Source: Apiotrichum sp. Y4204
Taxonomy: Eukaryota > Basidiomycota > Tremellomycetes > Trichosporonales > Trichosporonaceae
Length of the DNA: 64,000 nucleotides
NCBI GenBank assembly: GCA_025531455.1
Contig: JAMYHL010000001.1
Location: 1,578,412 to 1,642,411 of the forward strand
Direction: 5' to 3'
Shown here: piece by piece, positions 43,834-56,300 of the stretch
How positions within the stretch are numbered: the first letter of the stretch is position 1
Layout: each line of letters opens with the position of its first letter
The notes under the pieces: generated by a model
Seen by the model: the letters and a program-made list of their open reading frames with translations, nothing else
Told to the model about the DNA's origin: nothing
The model's database searches: none
Position numbers and translations under genes: made by a program

Positions 43834-44935
43834 CGTGAGGAGGACTTGTGACGGTGATGGCGAGGAGAAGGGAATTGATGACGAGAAAGGAGAGAAAAAG
43901 AAAAGAGAAAGAGGAAGAGGAAGAGAGAAGAAGAAGAGGAATAAAGCGTTGTCTTCCCTCCCTCGGCCCTCCAGGCTCTCTTTCTGTTTTTCCCACACGC
44001 GCGGTCCGTGCCAGTCGTTAGCGGATCAGCAGATCTGCAGATTGGCTGCTGTTTGCTTCTTTAGGTGAGTCAACTACGATCATCCGCTGATCCTACATCC
44101 CACTTGGACGATAGTCGAAACGTCGATGTGTGTTGAAAAGGTAAAATGTCGAATGATTGAAAGATGAGAATGAAGAGAAAGGAAGTGTTGAGACCCCCCC
44201 AGAGACTCGACGAGATGACGTGCAGCGAGCGCGTGCGGGTGGAGGTGGGAAAAATGGCCGCCAAGTGGAGGTCAAATGGAGAGCGACCAGGAGCAACCAG
44301 GTCAAATGTCGATGGGTGAACGGGACAATGGGAGTGATTTGAGGTGGTAGTGGTGACGACTGTGACCGTGGTGAAGACAGCGAAGACAGTGAAGACAGCA
44401 GTGACGACACCACTAGAGCTCAAGAGGTCGAGAGCGCCTGTCGCACCTGGAACCACAACAGGCGGAATTCCAGTGATTGTGATCGGCCGATGTTTCTGGG
44501 GCAGGCGACGGGGTGCTACATACCAGTCCATGATCCATGCACGGCCAAGCATATGCTCCTCGCCATCATACCCCCTCTGCACGTTGTCGGGTAATGCTCC
44601 CTCGCTGCACGCTGGTGGAGAAGCCGCGGGTTAACCTGCCGAAACTGCCCAAAAATAGCCGTTGGGGCTAGCACTTGCTCGCTTGCTTTGATAAAAACGT
44701 GGGACATTTGCTGATAGAATTCAGTCAGTCACCACTATCAACATCGCTCTCTTCTCTTCATTCCTCACCATCCATCTCTTCATCACCATCTCCGGCATGC
44801 ACGCACACACAATCAGGCGCGCGGTCAGACCATAAGCAGAGACGAGAAGAGCACATTCGATTCCCCCGACAGACAACCCGACATCACACCACACACCTCC
44901 CTTCCCTCCCACTCGCTTCACTCCACTCTTGCAAC
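43834..44935. other. divergent intergenic region, 1.1 kb
   Basis: Promoters of the coiled-coil gene (-) and SPX-RING gene (+). Contains a short GAAGACAGT-type repeat at about 44371-44403 and pyrimidine-rich stretches before the SPX-RING ATG. The minus-strand frame 44070-44582 shows only low-complexity sequence. Confidence 0.5.
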
Positions 44936-47514
44936 ATGAAGTACGGCAAGGAGTTTCAGCAGATTCTCGACGCGAGCGACTTTCCCGACGACTGGAAGAC
45001 GAGTGCGATTGAATATCGCAAGGTGCGTGCGAGTCAAAGGCGAATGAATGGGAAAGAATCGGACACGAGCGGGCAGTGCGGAAGAACAACGGGACATTTC
45101 CTACGCCCACCACCTGTCGAGCGCGTCGCTCTTAGTGTTGCGTCCTTCTTCCGAATGCATGTGCTTGCTGCAGCAGTTTGCACTGCACTCGCTGCCATAT
45201 CCTGTCTTGTGGAAGCCCCGTCATTCCATCACTTTCACCCTGCTTGAAGCTCGTTCTCAGCACCAAAGTCACAACTGCCCAGCTTGCTTTCCGTGCACCC
45301 CCACCGTAACGCACAGTTTCACTGACACCTAGCTCAAGAAGCTCATCAAGAATGTCGCCGCCGAGCTGGAAGGCATGGGGCTACCGCCGTCTGTCCTTCA
45401 GCGCCTGCTGGTAACCGACTCCGTGAGATCCGGCAGCCAGAGCAGCGTGGACACCCCAGTGGTCGAGGACGCTCCGCTCGAGGACGAGAACCTGTTTGAG
45501 TTCGAGTTTGAGATGGACGGCGCGGAACACCCAGCTCCTGTGCCCGCGCCCACACCTGTCCTTGTCGATCCAGTGCTTGAGGACGAGCCTGACGAGCTTC
45601 CTCCAGGGGGGTTCTTGGGGAAGGAACCCACTCACCGCTTCCGCCTGCGCTTGCTCTCAAACCCCTCCTCGTCCCAACCCGCTGCTCTTGACACGCCACC
45701 CATGGGATCACCAAAGCCTCTCGGCGTCTCTGAGATGCTCGCCATTTCGCCACCGCAAGGCTCAAGTCCTGTGGGCGAGTCGTCCCGTGTCATAGTGCAT
45801 CGTGCCGGCGCCGAGCGGGGAAACGTTTCTGCCGAGTATGTCTTAGCAGGTGAGTTGTTGGTGGCAAAGGACACGATAACGGGGCGGGTTGTTTTGCAAC
45901 TGTGGTTGTTGTCAAACTGCGTGATGTCCATGCTGACATGATGTCCATGCTGACAGCAGGCGACGAGGCCAACCCCGTTCCCCAGATCCGGTTACATGTG
46001 CAAAACTTCCAGAGCGTCCAGCCGACAATATCGCGATCTTACACGAACGACACGCACATGAGCACGCCCGGATCCCAGTTCACAGATCTGCCGGATAGTG
46101 ACGACGAAGATCCCAGCTTCCCTTCTATTCAGGAGGACGATGACGAACCCCATATGCCTGCTAGCCCGGCGCTGATGCGTGTGCAGACAGTGGCGTCGCC
46201 AATCTGGGCATTGGCGAGTGCGGGGAATAGCGATGGGATGGCTAAACTGTCTCTCGGTGAAGCGGTCGATCCCGAAGACGAGGAAGACATTATCGACCTC
46301 ACGACGCCCACCATGGCTCCTGCATCTCCGATCTCCCTGGCAGGTGTCCCGAGGCTGTCTCCGGTCGGAACGCCTTCCCGGCTGGGTCTTGACGCAAATG
46401 GCGTTGGCCCTGACGGTGCCAACATGGAGCTCGTTATTCCAGCCCCTCAGGACCGCGAGTTCATCATCCCGTTACAATCCGATGTTGCTTTCTTCAACGT
46501 GCTCACTGCGGCACTCAAATCCCTGTCCGCCTTCCACGCGGACCAGCAGGAAAAGTTTCACGCAGCCGTCGATTCGCTGTGTAGGATGGTCTCACAGTCA
46601 ATTCAGCCGGGAGAGTACCCGATCGTTCTCCCGACACCGCCGAACACCGGGACAGGTGACGGGCAGACTCTTCGCGGCGGAGATTATGCGTCGACTCGCG
46701 TCAGCCAGAAGGACCTGTATGTCTGGCGGCAGATATTCGCGCTGTGGGTCGAGAGTGAGATCTTTGAGAGCAACAGCGAGCGCGACCGTGGCGAGCGGAC
46801 GGTAGCCGAAGCCGAGCGGCGCCTGCAGATCTTTGCAAACGAGGTGGTTAAGCGGGGCCTTGGCGACCGGCGCACGCTCAAGGGCAAGCGCACTCGCAAG
46901 GCGTGGGACGAGTTTCTGCGTTTGAATGTCCTTCTACTCGACCTCAAGCGTTTCCAGATGGCGAACATCAACGCTGCGCGCAAGATTCTCAAAAAACACG
47001 ACAAACGCACCGCGCTCACCGCCAGCACCGGACTTGCGTCGTTTGTTCGCACGACGCTCACCGCACACGTTGACAAAGACGGGCACGTCTCCACTTGGAC
47101 TTTCTACAACACCAGCCTCCCTCACGTTCTGCTTGCGAGCTTGACCAATACACTTCTTCCGTGGGTGACATGAAGTTCCCATTATCTGACAACAGGATCC
47201 TCCCTAGTCTCGACGACTACGCGTGTCTCATTTGCATGTCGATCGCGTTCAAGCCGATTCGCCTGTCGTGTGGACACCTCTTCTGCGTGCGTTGTCTTGT
47301 CAAGATGCAGCAGCGACGCAAGGAGCAGTGCCCACTGTGCCGTGCGCCGTCGGTGCTTCTGGCGGACAAATCGTGCCTCGACACGACGCTCATGAACTTT
47401 ATGCGTGACTGGTTCCCGAAGGAAGTGCGCGAGAAGCAGCGCGAGAACACGGCCGAGATCGCAAAAGAGCAGCTCGAGGACGCCGGTATCGACACTCGCT
47501 GCAGCATAATGTAA
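44936..47514 (+). CDS. SPX-domain RING-finger E3 ubiquitin ligase
   Basis: Exons 44936-45022, 45333-45849, 45960-47160 and 47196-47514 sum to 707 aa in frame. The N-terminus MKYGKEFQQILDASDFPDDW and YRKLKKLIKN are the first SPX helices (the usual MKFG..L...P.W...YI.Y..LKK.I). A long acidic, Pro/Ser-rich insert (about residues 60-350) splits the SPX domain; LQSDVAFFNVLTAALKSL and later FLRLNVLLLDLKRFQMANIN, RKILKKHDKRT complete it. The C-terminus is a RING: CLICMSIAFKPIRLSCGHLF, CVRC and CPLC. SPX domains bind inositol pyrophosphates and sense phosphate, and the RING should transfer ubiquitin. The 310-nt first intron is long for this window. Confidence 0.92.
45924..45955 (+). repeat. direct duplication of a 15-mer at a 3' splice site
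   Basis: The word ATGTCCATGCTGACA occurs at 45924-45938 and again at 45941-45955, just before the CAG acceptor of the second SPX-RING intron (45850-45959). Each copy brings a CTGAC branch-like sequence. Confidence 0.9.
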
Positions 47515-47673
47515 TACCACCTCATCGCACACTATCACATACATCATAGACCCCTTAATAATACAAGATATGTCGTTTTGGGTATTTGACCTCCTCTCGA
47601 GCACTGGGCGCTCCACGGTGCCGTCCTTTGCCCTCTGCGCCTTTACGCGGTGCGGCTCCACGAGGTTCTTGTT

Positions 47674-48895
47674 TTACTGAACCACCTGGCTGTATCCCTC
47701 CTCAAGTGGTGCCCGCGGCCACGCATGCCTCGCATCCGGCGGTGTCGGAAGAACGGCCGGAGCAGCGCTTGCTGCATTCGGTGTGTCGCCCGCCGCTGCA
47801 TCTCGAGAGCAGACAGCTGCTGGCGCCGCCAGCGTTCTGCGCCGCGTACTTGGCAATCCTCTCGCGACGACCTCTGCCGCCTTGTCGTGTTCCAGACTGG
47901 CACTTGCGGGCGGCGTCGGAAGGGGCGCAGGACACGGCCGCTCATCCTCTCGCACGCTCGAGCGGCTGTGGTCCCCACGCGCTGAGCCCTCGTGATGCCT
48001 GTCGCTGTTGTCGAGGCTGCGGATGTCAGCCTGGAGTGACGACGAGAATTGGTTGGTCTGTGTCCAGTTTGCCTGTGTCCGAGCGGGTGTCCAAGATCTC
48101 GCCTGGTTATAGCCCGATAGTGTCGGCGCTGCCGCTGCCCTTGGGCCTGCCGTGCTTAATTACGCGGCGACTTCCGGGTTTATCTCCATGCCCACCTCTA
48201 CGTCCATCATGGCCTTGATCTCTTGGTCCATCGCTGGACGCGCGATCCTCTTGTTGTCGGCGCTTACCTCATCACTTCTGTCCTCTCACGGAGAGCTTCG
48301 TAGTTGAAATGGCAGGAACTCTTGATGACGGCGCAGCCGGGCGTGAGGTTGATCGTGCAGACCCAGCGGTCTCCAAACCGAGGGCGGATACCAGCCACCT
48401 GAACACGGTCGGAAGGCCAGCGACCGCGGCGAGCCGACGCACCAGTTCAGGATGTCTGTGGTGAGCTCAAGTACCACCTTGTCGCTTTCTCGCGCACTCA
48501 CGTGTACAAAAACGGTGCGAGGGGAAAGCGGCGCGGAGTGTTGTTTGTTAAAGCTCGCCTCAATCGCCGGGAACGGGTAAACTTCACAGGAACACGGGGA
48601 CACGCCGCCAATTGGGATGGGCCTTGGCCGCCGTCGCGACATCCTCGGCGGTGAGGATGTACTGATGAAGACTGGCAGGTTCAAGGGTACCGTGGTCACC
48701 GTGCGCGCTGACGTGGCGGATGACGCCCGCGGCGTTGGGATACCAGCCGCCCGGGAGCTCTGCTAAGGCTGGATGGGGCGGACGGTTGCTTGGTAGTACG
48801 CGAGTGTCTGCCATGAAGCAAAGACGGGATCGCGCTTGAGCTCGTTCTGCTTCCACTCCTCGGCAAGCCGTGATAGTACTCGTGATTGCCACCAT
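47674..48895 (-). pseudogene. decayed gene of unknown family
   Basis: Coding-looking blocks lie in all three minus-strand frames: SRLAEEWKQNELKRDPVFAS, then GGWYPNAAGVIRHVSAHGDH, then FNKQHSAPLSPRTVFVHVSA, then FGDRWVCTINLTPGCAVIKS, then DQEIKAMMDVEVGMEINPE. The last block runs into an in-frame TAA at 48160-48162 and the same frame then stays open for 162 codons to a stop at 47674, with a Ser/Thr/Pro/Ala-rich tail (SSSLQADIRSLDNSDRHHEG). Some joins could be short introns, but others cannot be made with GT-AG sites, so the gene is probably broken. No family recognised. Its 3' end converges with the SPX-RING gene. Confidence 0.55.
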
Positions 48896-49965
48896 ATCTC
48901 CTCGATCCTCGATCAAGTTAACCGTGGGATGTGGTCGTGCCGAACGCGCCTTTCACCGACTGAGTCGCTTTGGTTAGTCAGCGGCTGTCTTCATGTGATT
49001 AAGGCCATGCGATAGTGACCAAGTAGTGAATGAGGAGGACTCATACGATGATAGGGAGAAAGAGGTGACGGGCGGCGGCAATGCGCAACGTCGTGGCGTT
49101 CAGCGTCTGATCGCGTGCGTCTAATGCAAGTACACAGCACTGGCGGGGACACGACACGACTGTACACAAGTCAACTACTTCATTCCTGGACACAACACTC
49201 TTTCTGGGCCGTCTTGACGGGAGTGGCTGCGACGATAAGAGGATGTGGATAGCAACCAAAAGCTGACTTTGTCACTCTTGTTCCCATTCGCACAAGGCTC
49301 GTTAGGAGTGGTAGTGTTTGTAGACGTCGCGGGCGTCGTCTTCACTTTCCCTGCCGTCTGAGTCCCCTTTATCCTACTCACTGGTGGGGCCCATTGGGTA
49401 TCATTTGGGAAAGCTCTGCACTTGCCCTTCTTATCCTCGTAATCACTGATTTACCTCGAGGCCCCTCATGCCCGTCGTCCGCATCGGGATGTACACCTGC
49501 GCAAGTCGGAGGCAGCTGACATTTCTCCTGTTGACTCCTAACAGCTTATGTACATTATAATTGGAAAGTATCTCCGACATCCTGATGGTGCTGCCATTCA
49601 GGTGGGCAGGTGGGGTAAGTGGGCCGGTACAAGTTTGCAAGCAAGACAATTAGTTGCCGAGAGGCCTTATCGATAAGAATATGATCACAACGCTGGCCAC
49701 TGCCCACCGGATGAGCTCCCGACCAGGAGGAATGTGAGCAAACTGCAACGTCACTGATCAGTAACAGTGGCACGCGGCAAAGAGACACCTGGCAACTTGG
49801 CAACTTGGCCACTGCAGTGAGAACTAGTTGTGTATGCAGAACACTCTACAACTCTACCACGTATGTGTGTGAGATAAAAACAGTCCTTCCGTCCCTCCCT
49901 CACTCCATCCAAAGTTTCCTCGTTTCTTCCGATGATCCCTCGTCAACCCGTTTTGAATGTTGAGA
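48896..49965. other. intergenic region, 1.1 kb
   Basis: No supported gene. A tandem TTGGCAAC-type repeat (about two and a half copies) lies at about 49790-49812. Confidence 0.5.
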
Positions 49966-51608
49966 TTAAATGGTGTAGACGAACCAGTCGTTCTTGTCGC
50001 CCCGGTCCTCGAGCTCGGCCTTCTCGGCAGGGGTCCACTCGCCACGCTGCGCGTTGCGCTCACGGCGCTTGGCGTTCGTGCGCGAGCAGTACAGCCAGAG
50101 GACGCCGGCCGTGATGATACAGATGATGCAGTACGCGAGGCAGACGGCGTGACCCTTGCGGTACAGCGGCTTGTCCTTAGAGGGGTAGATGAAGGACGAG
50201 ATGAGACCACCAAGGTTGCCGAACGACACAATAATAGCCGTCGCGACCGACTTCTTGAGAGAGCCGCCGCAGTTGTTGGCGCCCCAAGCGACAATAACCG
50301 GGACGAGGGGGTACATGCCGGACGCGGCGAGGAAGAGAGCAAAGTAGTTGACGCCACTGGAGACATTGGCGAGAAGAAGACCGTAGCCAAGCGCGCCGAC
50401 GACCGAGCAGGCGACGACGAGGATGCCGCGCTTGCGGAGCTTGTCCGACAAGTAGCCGACAGAGACAGTAGCAAAGGCAGCGACAACGTACGGGGGCACA
50501 CTCATGAGCTGGGCGCGAGCGGCGGTGTAGCCAAGGTTTGCGACGAGGGTAGGCGAGAACAGGGAGAAGGTGTAGACGGGGCAGAGGGCGCCGTGGAACA
50601 TGATCGCGACGCACCAAACCTTCCAGTCGAGGAACGCGTCACGAACAAACTTGCTCTTGAACGCCTGGCTGCAGCCGTCGTTGTCTAGGTGAAGGCGGTT
50701 GATGACGACGCTGCGCTCCTCAGGAGTGAGGAACTTGGCGGTGTCGGGGTAGTCGTGCATGACCCAGAACGAGGCAATAGCAACGACGACAGTGAGGATA
50801 CCCTCGAGGATGAAAATCCAACGCTGCTGGTCAGCAAGAGTTGCCATATCTTGAGCAAAGTGCCACCTACCCATCCGTAGAATCCACCGACGCCGTCCAT
50901 GAGATTGATCAGACGAGCCAGGAGACCGCCGAAAGCGCCAGCAGCGGTAGCGGCCGAGAAGAAGAGGGAGATGCGCCAGGAGATCTCGTACTTGCGGTAC
51001 CATTGGGTCAGGCTAAAAGTTAGCGGGTAGAGATGAGGTGACACCCACTAGTAGGAAACTCCTGGGAAGAGACCGGCCTCAGTGATACCAAGGAAGAGAC
51101 GAGCGACGAACAGGTCGGTGAAGCCCTTGACGAAACCCATGCCAACCATCACAACACCCCAGGCAAGCATGATGATCGGGAGCCACATGGACGGACGCCA
51201 CGCCTTCATTACCATGTTGGACGGGACCTCGAACAGCACGTAAAAGACAAAGAAGATGGCGAGACAGACGGCGTACTTTGTGTCGTCAAGCTTCAGGTGC
51301 TTGCTAAGACCGAACAGGTTAGCATTGCCGATGTTGGAACGGTCAAGGAACGAGAGAAGGTAGAGGAGGGCAAGCCAGGGAACGAGGCGGACGTCGCTGG
51401 AGTCAGTTGATGCCCGGGTAGCATAAACTCACATCTTGCGAATGAGCTTCTTGGTGTCGACGCCCTGCATCTCGAGGTCCGAGACGCTGTCGCTGGGGGA
51501 GCCAACCTCCTTACCCGCGGGGTACTCGAGGTGGGTAGGCTTGACATCCCCCTTGACGTCGCCGTAGGTGTCGATGCCGTGGGTGTTCTGGTGTGCCTCG
51601 ACGGTCAT
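49966..51608 (-). CDS. MFS anion:cation symporter (allantoate/nicotinate-permease-like)
   Basis: Multi-exon gene starting at ATG 51608 (MTVEAHQNTHGIDTYGDVKG). The joined frame shows helix 1 DVRLVPWLALLYLLSFLDRS followed by NIGNANLFGL, the strongest signature of the Dal5/Tna1-type ACS family, then FVFYVLFEVPSNMVMKAWRP (LFEVPSN), ARLFLGITEAGLFPGVSY and a second half with GALCPVYTFSLFSPTLVANL. The mid loop with DYPDTAKFLTPEERSVVINR is also typical. Introns lie near 51400, 51020-51050 and 50840-50870. It should be a proton-coupled plasma-membrane importer of an organic acid or vitamin anion; the substrate is not readable. A TATA box sits about 61 bp upstream. Confidence 0.92.
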
Positions 51609-51668
51609 GGTGATGGAGCTGGAGCGGAGTGCTTGGGGGAAAGACTGGTGGGACGTTGGCAGGCAGCC

Positions 51669-51674
51669 TTTATA
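51669..51674 (-). promoter_or_regulatory. TATA box of the ACS-type MFS gene
   Basis: TATAAA on the minus strand about 61-66 bp upstream of the ATG at 51608. Confidence 0.55.
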
Positions 51675-53305
51675 CACCATGCTGCGATCCCAAGATAACC
51701 TCTCACAGACAACTCTACCCCTCACTCTCCCACTTCACGTGCGTGAGCGATCGCGTTGGAGATGGGGAGAAAGCAGTAATCGGATCGCTTGGCACCCGAA
51801 CTGGCCTATCCGGAACGCAGCAAGTCTGTAACCCAGTCGCCAACTCACCTTATCCCCACAGACATGTCAACGCCATTTGCTGAACCCCGCGCTGGCCCCG
51901 CGGGGACAACAAGGAAAATTCTCTGGGGCCGCTCTGCTCGGAGCGGGGAGAACGCGGAGACTGCTGGTGATTGTGATCGCGACGACGCCTGAGTTCTGTG
52001 GCGCGCCCATAATAGACCTACCTAGTTTGTCCCTCACACGCCACAGCGGAATCGACCTTGTTGGCGACCAGTCATCGGGGGACCCGTCAGCATCACGCCT
52101 TGGGACCGGCGGCAGCAGTGCGCCTAGGCGTTCCGCCCTGTACCCGCCAGGATCTGGGTGGCCTTGTCCTACAGGCTGAGTTCTTGACGCCCGTCCTATC
52201 TCCCACGACAATCACGCTAGGTGCAAGGGCATCGACCTTGCTCGATGGCATCGCTCCCAGGGGGGTTCAGATGTTACGTGGGAACCGGGTGCCAAGACAT
52301 GTTGGCAGGCACTCAGCCCTTGGACCCAGCTTGATATCTCGCGGCGCCCCACGCGCCACAATACATCTAAGCTCTCCAGCCGCGCCACGCTGCATGCTTA
52401 TTCGCCCAGCTATCGCCGCGTATGGATCGTTGGCTGAATGCCAAGACAATGCTCCAGGGCTAGGTGTCGGTTGGAGAGGGGCAGAGCTTTATACCCGAGC
52501 TGTTCCAGACCGCAAACGTCTGCGCGATTCTCTACATGCTCTAGTGATTGGCTGACGGCAGTGCCCTTGGCGCACCCGCTCGCAGCATAAGCTCGGCCCG
52601 ACATTTTTGCCAGAACAGCATAGTTTTGTGCACCCTGTCGGTATTCATTTTCCGGATGCTTTCCCTGTTGGGCTACGGGCGGGCATTAGCTTGGGATTGT
52701 GCCTTGCGGGCCAGTCCTTGGCGGGCCACTTGGCGCCCGCCAATCGCCCGTCTGCGGGTCGATGCCGGCACACCCGCGTCGTACTTTCCCCTCATGGTGA
52801 GGAACCGAGCTGTGGTACTGGTAGTGCTGGTCGTGCTTGCCGCTTCTGCTGCAGCTCATAGATGACTAGTCAGTCACCCAGGAATCCGGCACTGCGGCCC
52901 GGTTTGACAGTACGACCAAACGCCGGCCCCTCCATCCGCTTGTCGCGTTCACTCAGTTTTGTTTGTTCTTCAGGATCGTGTTTGAGGCGTTGCCGTGCGC
53001 CATCCTGCGGGACCCCCGTGGTGCACCACATGGCCCCATTACCCCCGCATCATCACGATCATCACAATCGTCGTTTAATTGCCGCGTTTAGGCGAACGCA
53101 GCGAGCCATTGAGCGTTGGAGAACAGAAAATCTGTTCAGGAGACAGGGCGCCGTGCGTGAACATGTGATCTTGGCACTTCGTGTGGTTTGCTTTGGTTAC
53201 TGTACAGTGCCGTTTGCGGTCCGCGGGGAGTCCGTGCGGCGTTGCGGTACCATCTCAACCAGGCCGTGCGGGTGCACATTCGCTGCAGTCTGTGCGGTCC
53301 GACAG

Positions 53306-53321
53306 TGTACAGTACTGTACA
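53306..53321. repeat. 16-bp perfect palindrome
   Basis: TGTACAGTACTGTACA reads the same on both strands; another TGTACA half-site follows at 53330. Confidence 0.85.
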
Positions 53322-56300
53322 CAGCACCTGTACAATGGAACATGTGCGCCCCAAACACCCGATTCCGCAGCCCCACAAGCCCTTGGCACGACCGGCGAAC
53401 AGATATCCAGCGTGCGTGTTCAGTACGGGCATCGTCATGGGTCGTTCCTTAGACAATCAGTCAAATGAAATAGTTTGGCGATAGGAACGCGCTATGTACC
53501 CGGGGACAGACATCACACAAAAAGCAGCCGGCTGTGCCAGTTGGCATGAGCCGATTGGAACAAGCGCTATCGTGCACGTACAATTGCTGAGTACAATTGC
53601 TGAGGTTGCGAACGGCGTCAATTGATCTTCGGTACGCCATGGAGCCATTGTCACCGAGCAGTGATCCAATGACACACAGACACAGCGTAAGACAGTTATA
53701 CATGCTATCGACCACCTTTGTGTGGCCTGAAGTGGTAGTCATCGTCTGCTCTCCACGCGTGTGCTGAGGGAGTGTCTTCAATGCCCGTTCTAAGATCACT
53801 GGAGACATTGCCAACGACCTTGCATAGTCCTAGCTTGTTGTCTCAGTCAGTCAGCGCAGTCCGGATAGTATATGTCATGACGGTGACACTCCCCTCGGCC
53901 AAGCCGGCGTGCGTGTCAGAACGTCAGAAGCGTTGGGGCCGGTAAGTGATCATGTGTAACCGTGAGTGCCCCGGGACTCGACATTGGTTTATCCAGAAGT
54001 CTACGGGTACCAAAGGATCTTCGAGCAGGTAGAGTCTTCTCTTGGTCTCGGCAGGCGGCGGGGGCGACACCCAAGTTGTGGGGCGCGCACACGTCATCCA
54101 TCGACTTCGAGGCAGGTCTTCGATCTAACCCACCCATGATAAAAGTGCTCAATGGTTGCAGCTGATTATCGTCCGCGGTGCCCCTGGAAGGCAAAAGCGG
54201 AACAGCGATGCGCCGTCCCATCCCCTCCTCTCATTGCCTCGTTCATTGGCCTCCCCCGGCCAAGGCATCGTCGGCTTGGGCGTGTGGTTTGATTTGCTCG
54301 ACGCCCCACAGATCGACCCCCGATTTGCAAGGAAGCGGCCAAAAAGTCCGAAGTTCTGTTTCCTGCACGGACGGTGCAGCACAATACTTGTTCTGTCAGA
54401 CCTTGTCCTTTGGGTCTCTCACGATCTAGCTCGCGGTGGCGCAGGCGAGAACGCGGAGAACAACTCTCAAGTGGGGACATTCTTGGGGAACGAGTAGGGC
54501 TACGCAATGGAGATATCAACGTCGCAACCGAGAGATTAACGTCTCACATCGGCGAATTGACCTTCTTGGGGTCATGGAACCCGGCCGGCCAGCCGGTAGG
54601 CCAACCTTAATGACTGGGTAGATTGTGTGAACAGTAAGTTTGTACTTCTGCGTGGGCGGGTGACTCTCGCAAGCTCACTGAGCATTAACACTTGTCACGC
54701 GCTCTAACTTGCCAGACCTCATTCAAGGCTTCACTGATTACTTTGCCATCTCATCAGTCTTTCCCTCACACTCACTGCTGCTCCTTTACAATCAGTTGGT
54801 ACGCTGCCCTTGGTGAGGGGTGTTCCTCGCCAGGAGGCTGCTTTTCAGTAAGTGGCCCACAGGCCTGGAATGCCAAGAGTACAAGAAGCCAAGCAGGCGC
54901 CGAGTCAACCGGTGCCGAGAGGGCGTCTCGGCGGACAACACGAGATGACTGGGGCCCGCAGCATCATGGTTTCTCGTCTGACGTATTGCTGGAGTGCTTG
55001 GTTCTAGTCGCGAGCGAATAAAACAGCTATTGCCGTCCTTCCTGTCTGTGTCGATTGTGGAGCCTCCGGCGCCCGTCGCAAAAGGGCTTAGGATCAGATA
55101 GATGGTGGGTGTATTGTCTCCCCTGAAGCCCCACACGGCTTTGTGTCCCACTGGGTCTCCGGAGACCTGCGGGTCTTCCACGTACAACATGTTAGCTCAC
55201 CGCATTTATGCCATCCCATACATCTCTTCGCAGAAGTCTCACTGATCCGGATGACGCGCAGCTCGCACTTCTTTGTCGGGTTGGGCGGAGGCAGATCTCA
55301 TTCTCCATGTGCTGTAGCTTGGGTCGCGACAGCCCCGTGACTTGAAGTCTTCGCCATGCCACCGTGAACTCGGGAGACAAGGTTCCGTGCGCTGTCGCAC
55401 AGCGCGCCAATCCGGTCTATGAAAGGATTCGACAGTGGGTGTGCGCCGGCCGTCGCAGTGCTCCTTCTTGCCGAGGCGGATGTGTATATCCGATAGACCG
55501 TGAGCATCACAGCGAGTGCGGCTTGGCGAGACGGGCTTACAATTCGGACTAGAGAAGTGGAGAGAATGGAAATGGTGTTGAACGGCAAGTGGTGTTGAGG
55601 AATGGTGCGATGCTCTGCGTGATGCTCTGGGATCTGCGTTCCCTTTTAGCCAGGGACTCGTGCGCAGATGTGCCCCTGACATGCCTGACACAAAAAGGAA
55701 GGGCGTGTGTTCTTCCTCTTCTTCTTCTGGCTTTGTGCCCTCGTCTCGGATCTCGGAGATCCTGGAATGAAACCCATTACCCCTCCACTAGTCACTAGCG
55801 CGTCGTATCCAAAAGGAATCGCCCAGATTGGCAGATCGGCAGAACCCTTGCGAGGAGGGATATGGAATGCTGATCCGCATTGATCGTCGCGGCTAAAATG
55901 GTCCATGAGGATCGTCATGATCGGCGCGTGCAGTGTCTGTGCGCCAGCATGCGCAGAATGTGTGCGCAGCCCGTTATCCCCTTTTTGCTCTCTCAACCAT
56001 TAAACTGTACTGTTACTAAACCACTTGGCCAGAGTCGCAGCGCGATCGCAGCAAGCTCGGGTAGCTGGGGTTACAGACATGGGGACATGGCCGGCATGGG
56101 GCATGTGTCTTTGTGTGCTGAAAGGTCCTACATGGCATGGGGCCCCCTCATCTCAAATTCTTCCGCTCGAGCGTTGCTACCCTCTCGATCGCTCGTCTAT
56201 CACTTTACAGGTAGCTACTGTCAATGTCATCGTCTCCTTCAGCACCACAGTCGCGCCTGCTTGACGACCTTGAGCGTCATGACATTGAAGCTGCCGGCGT

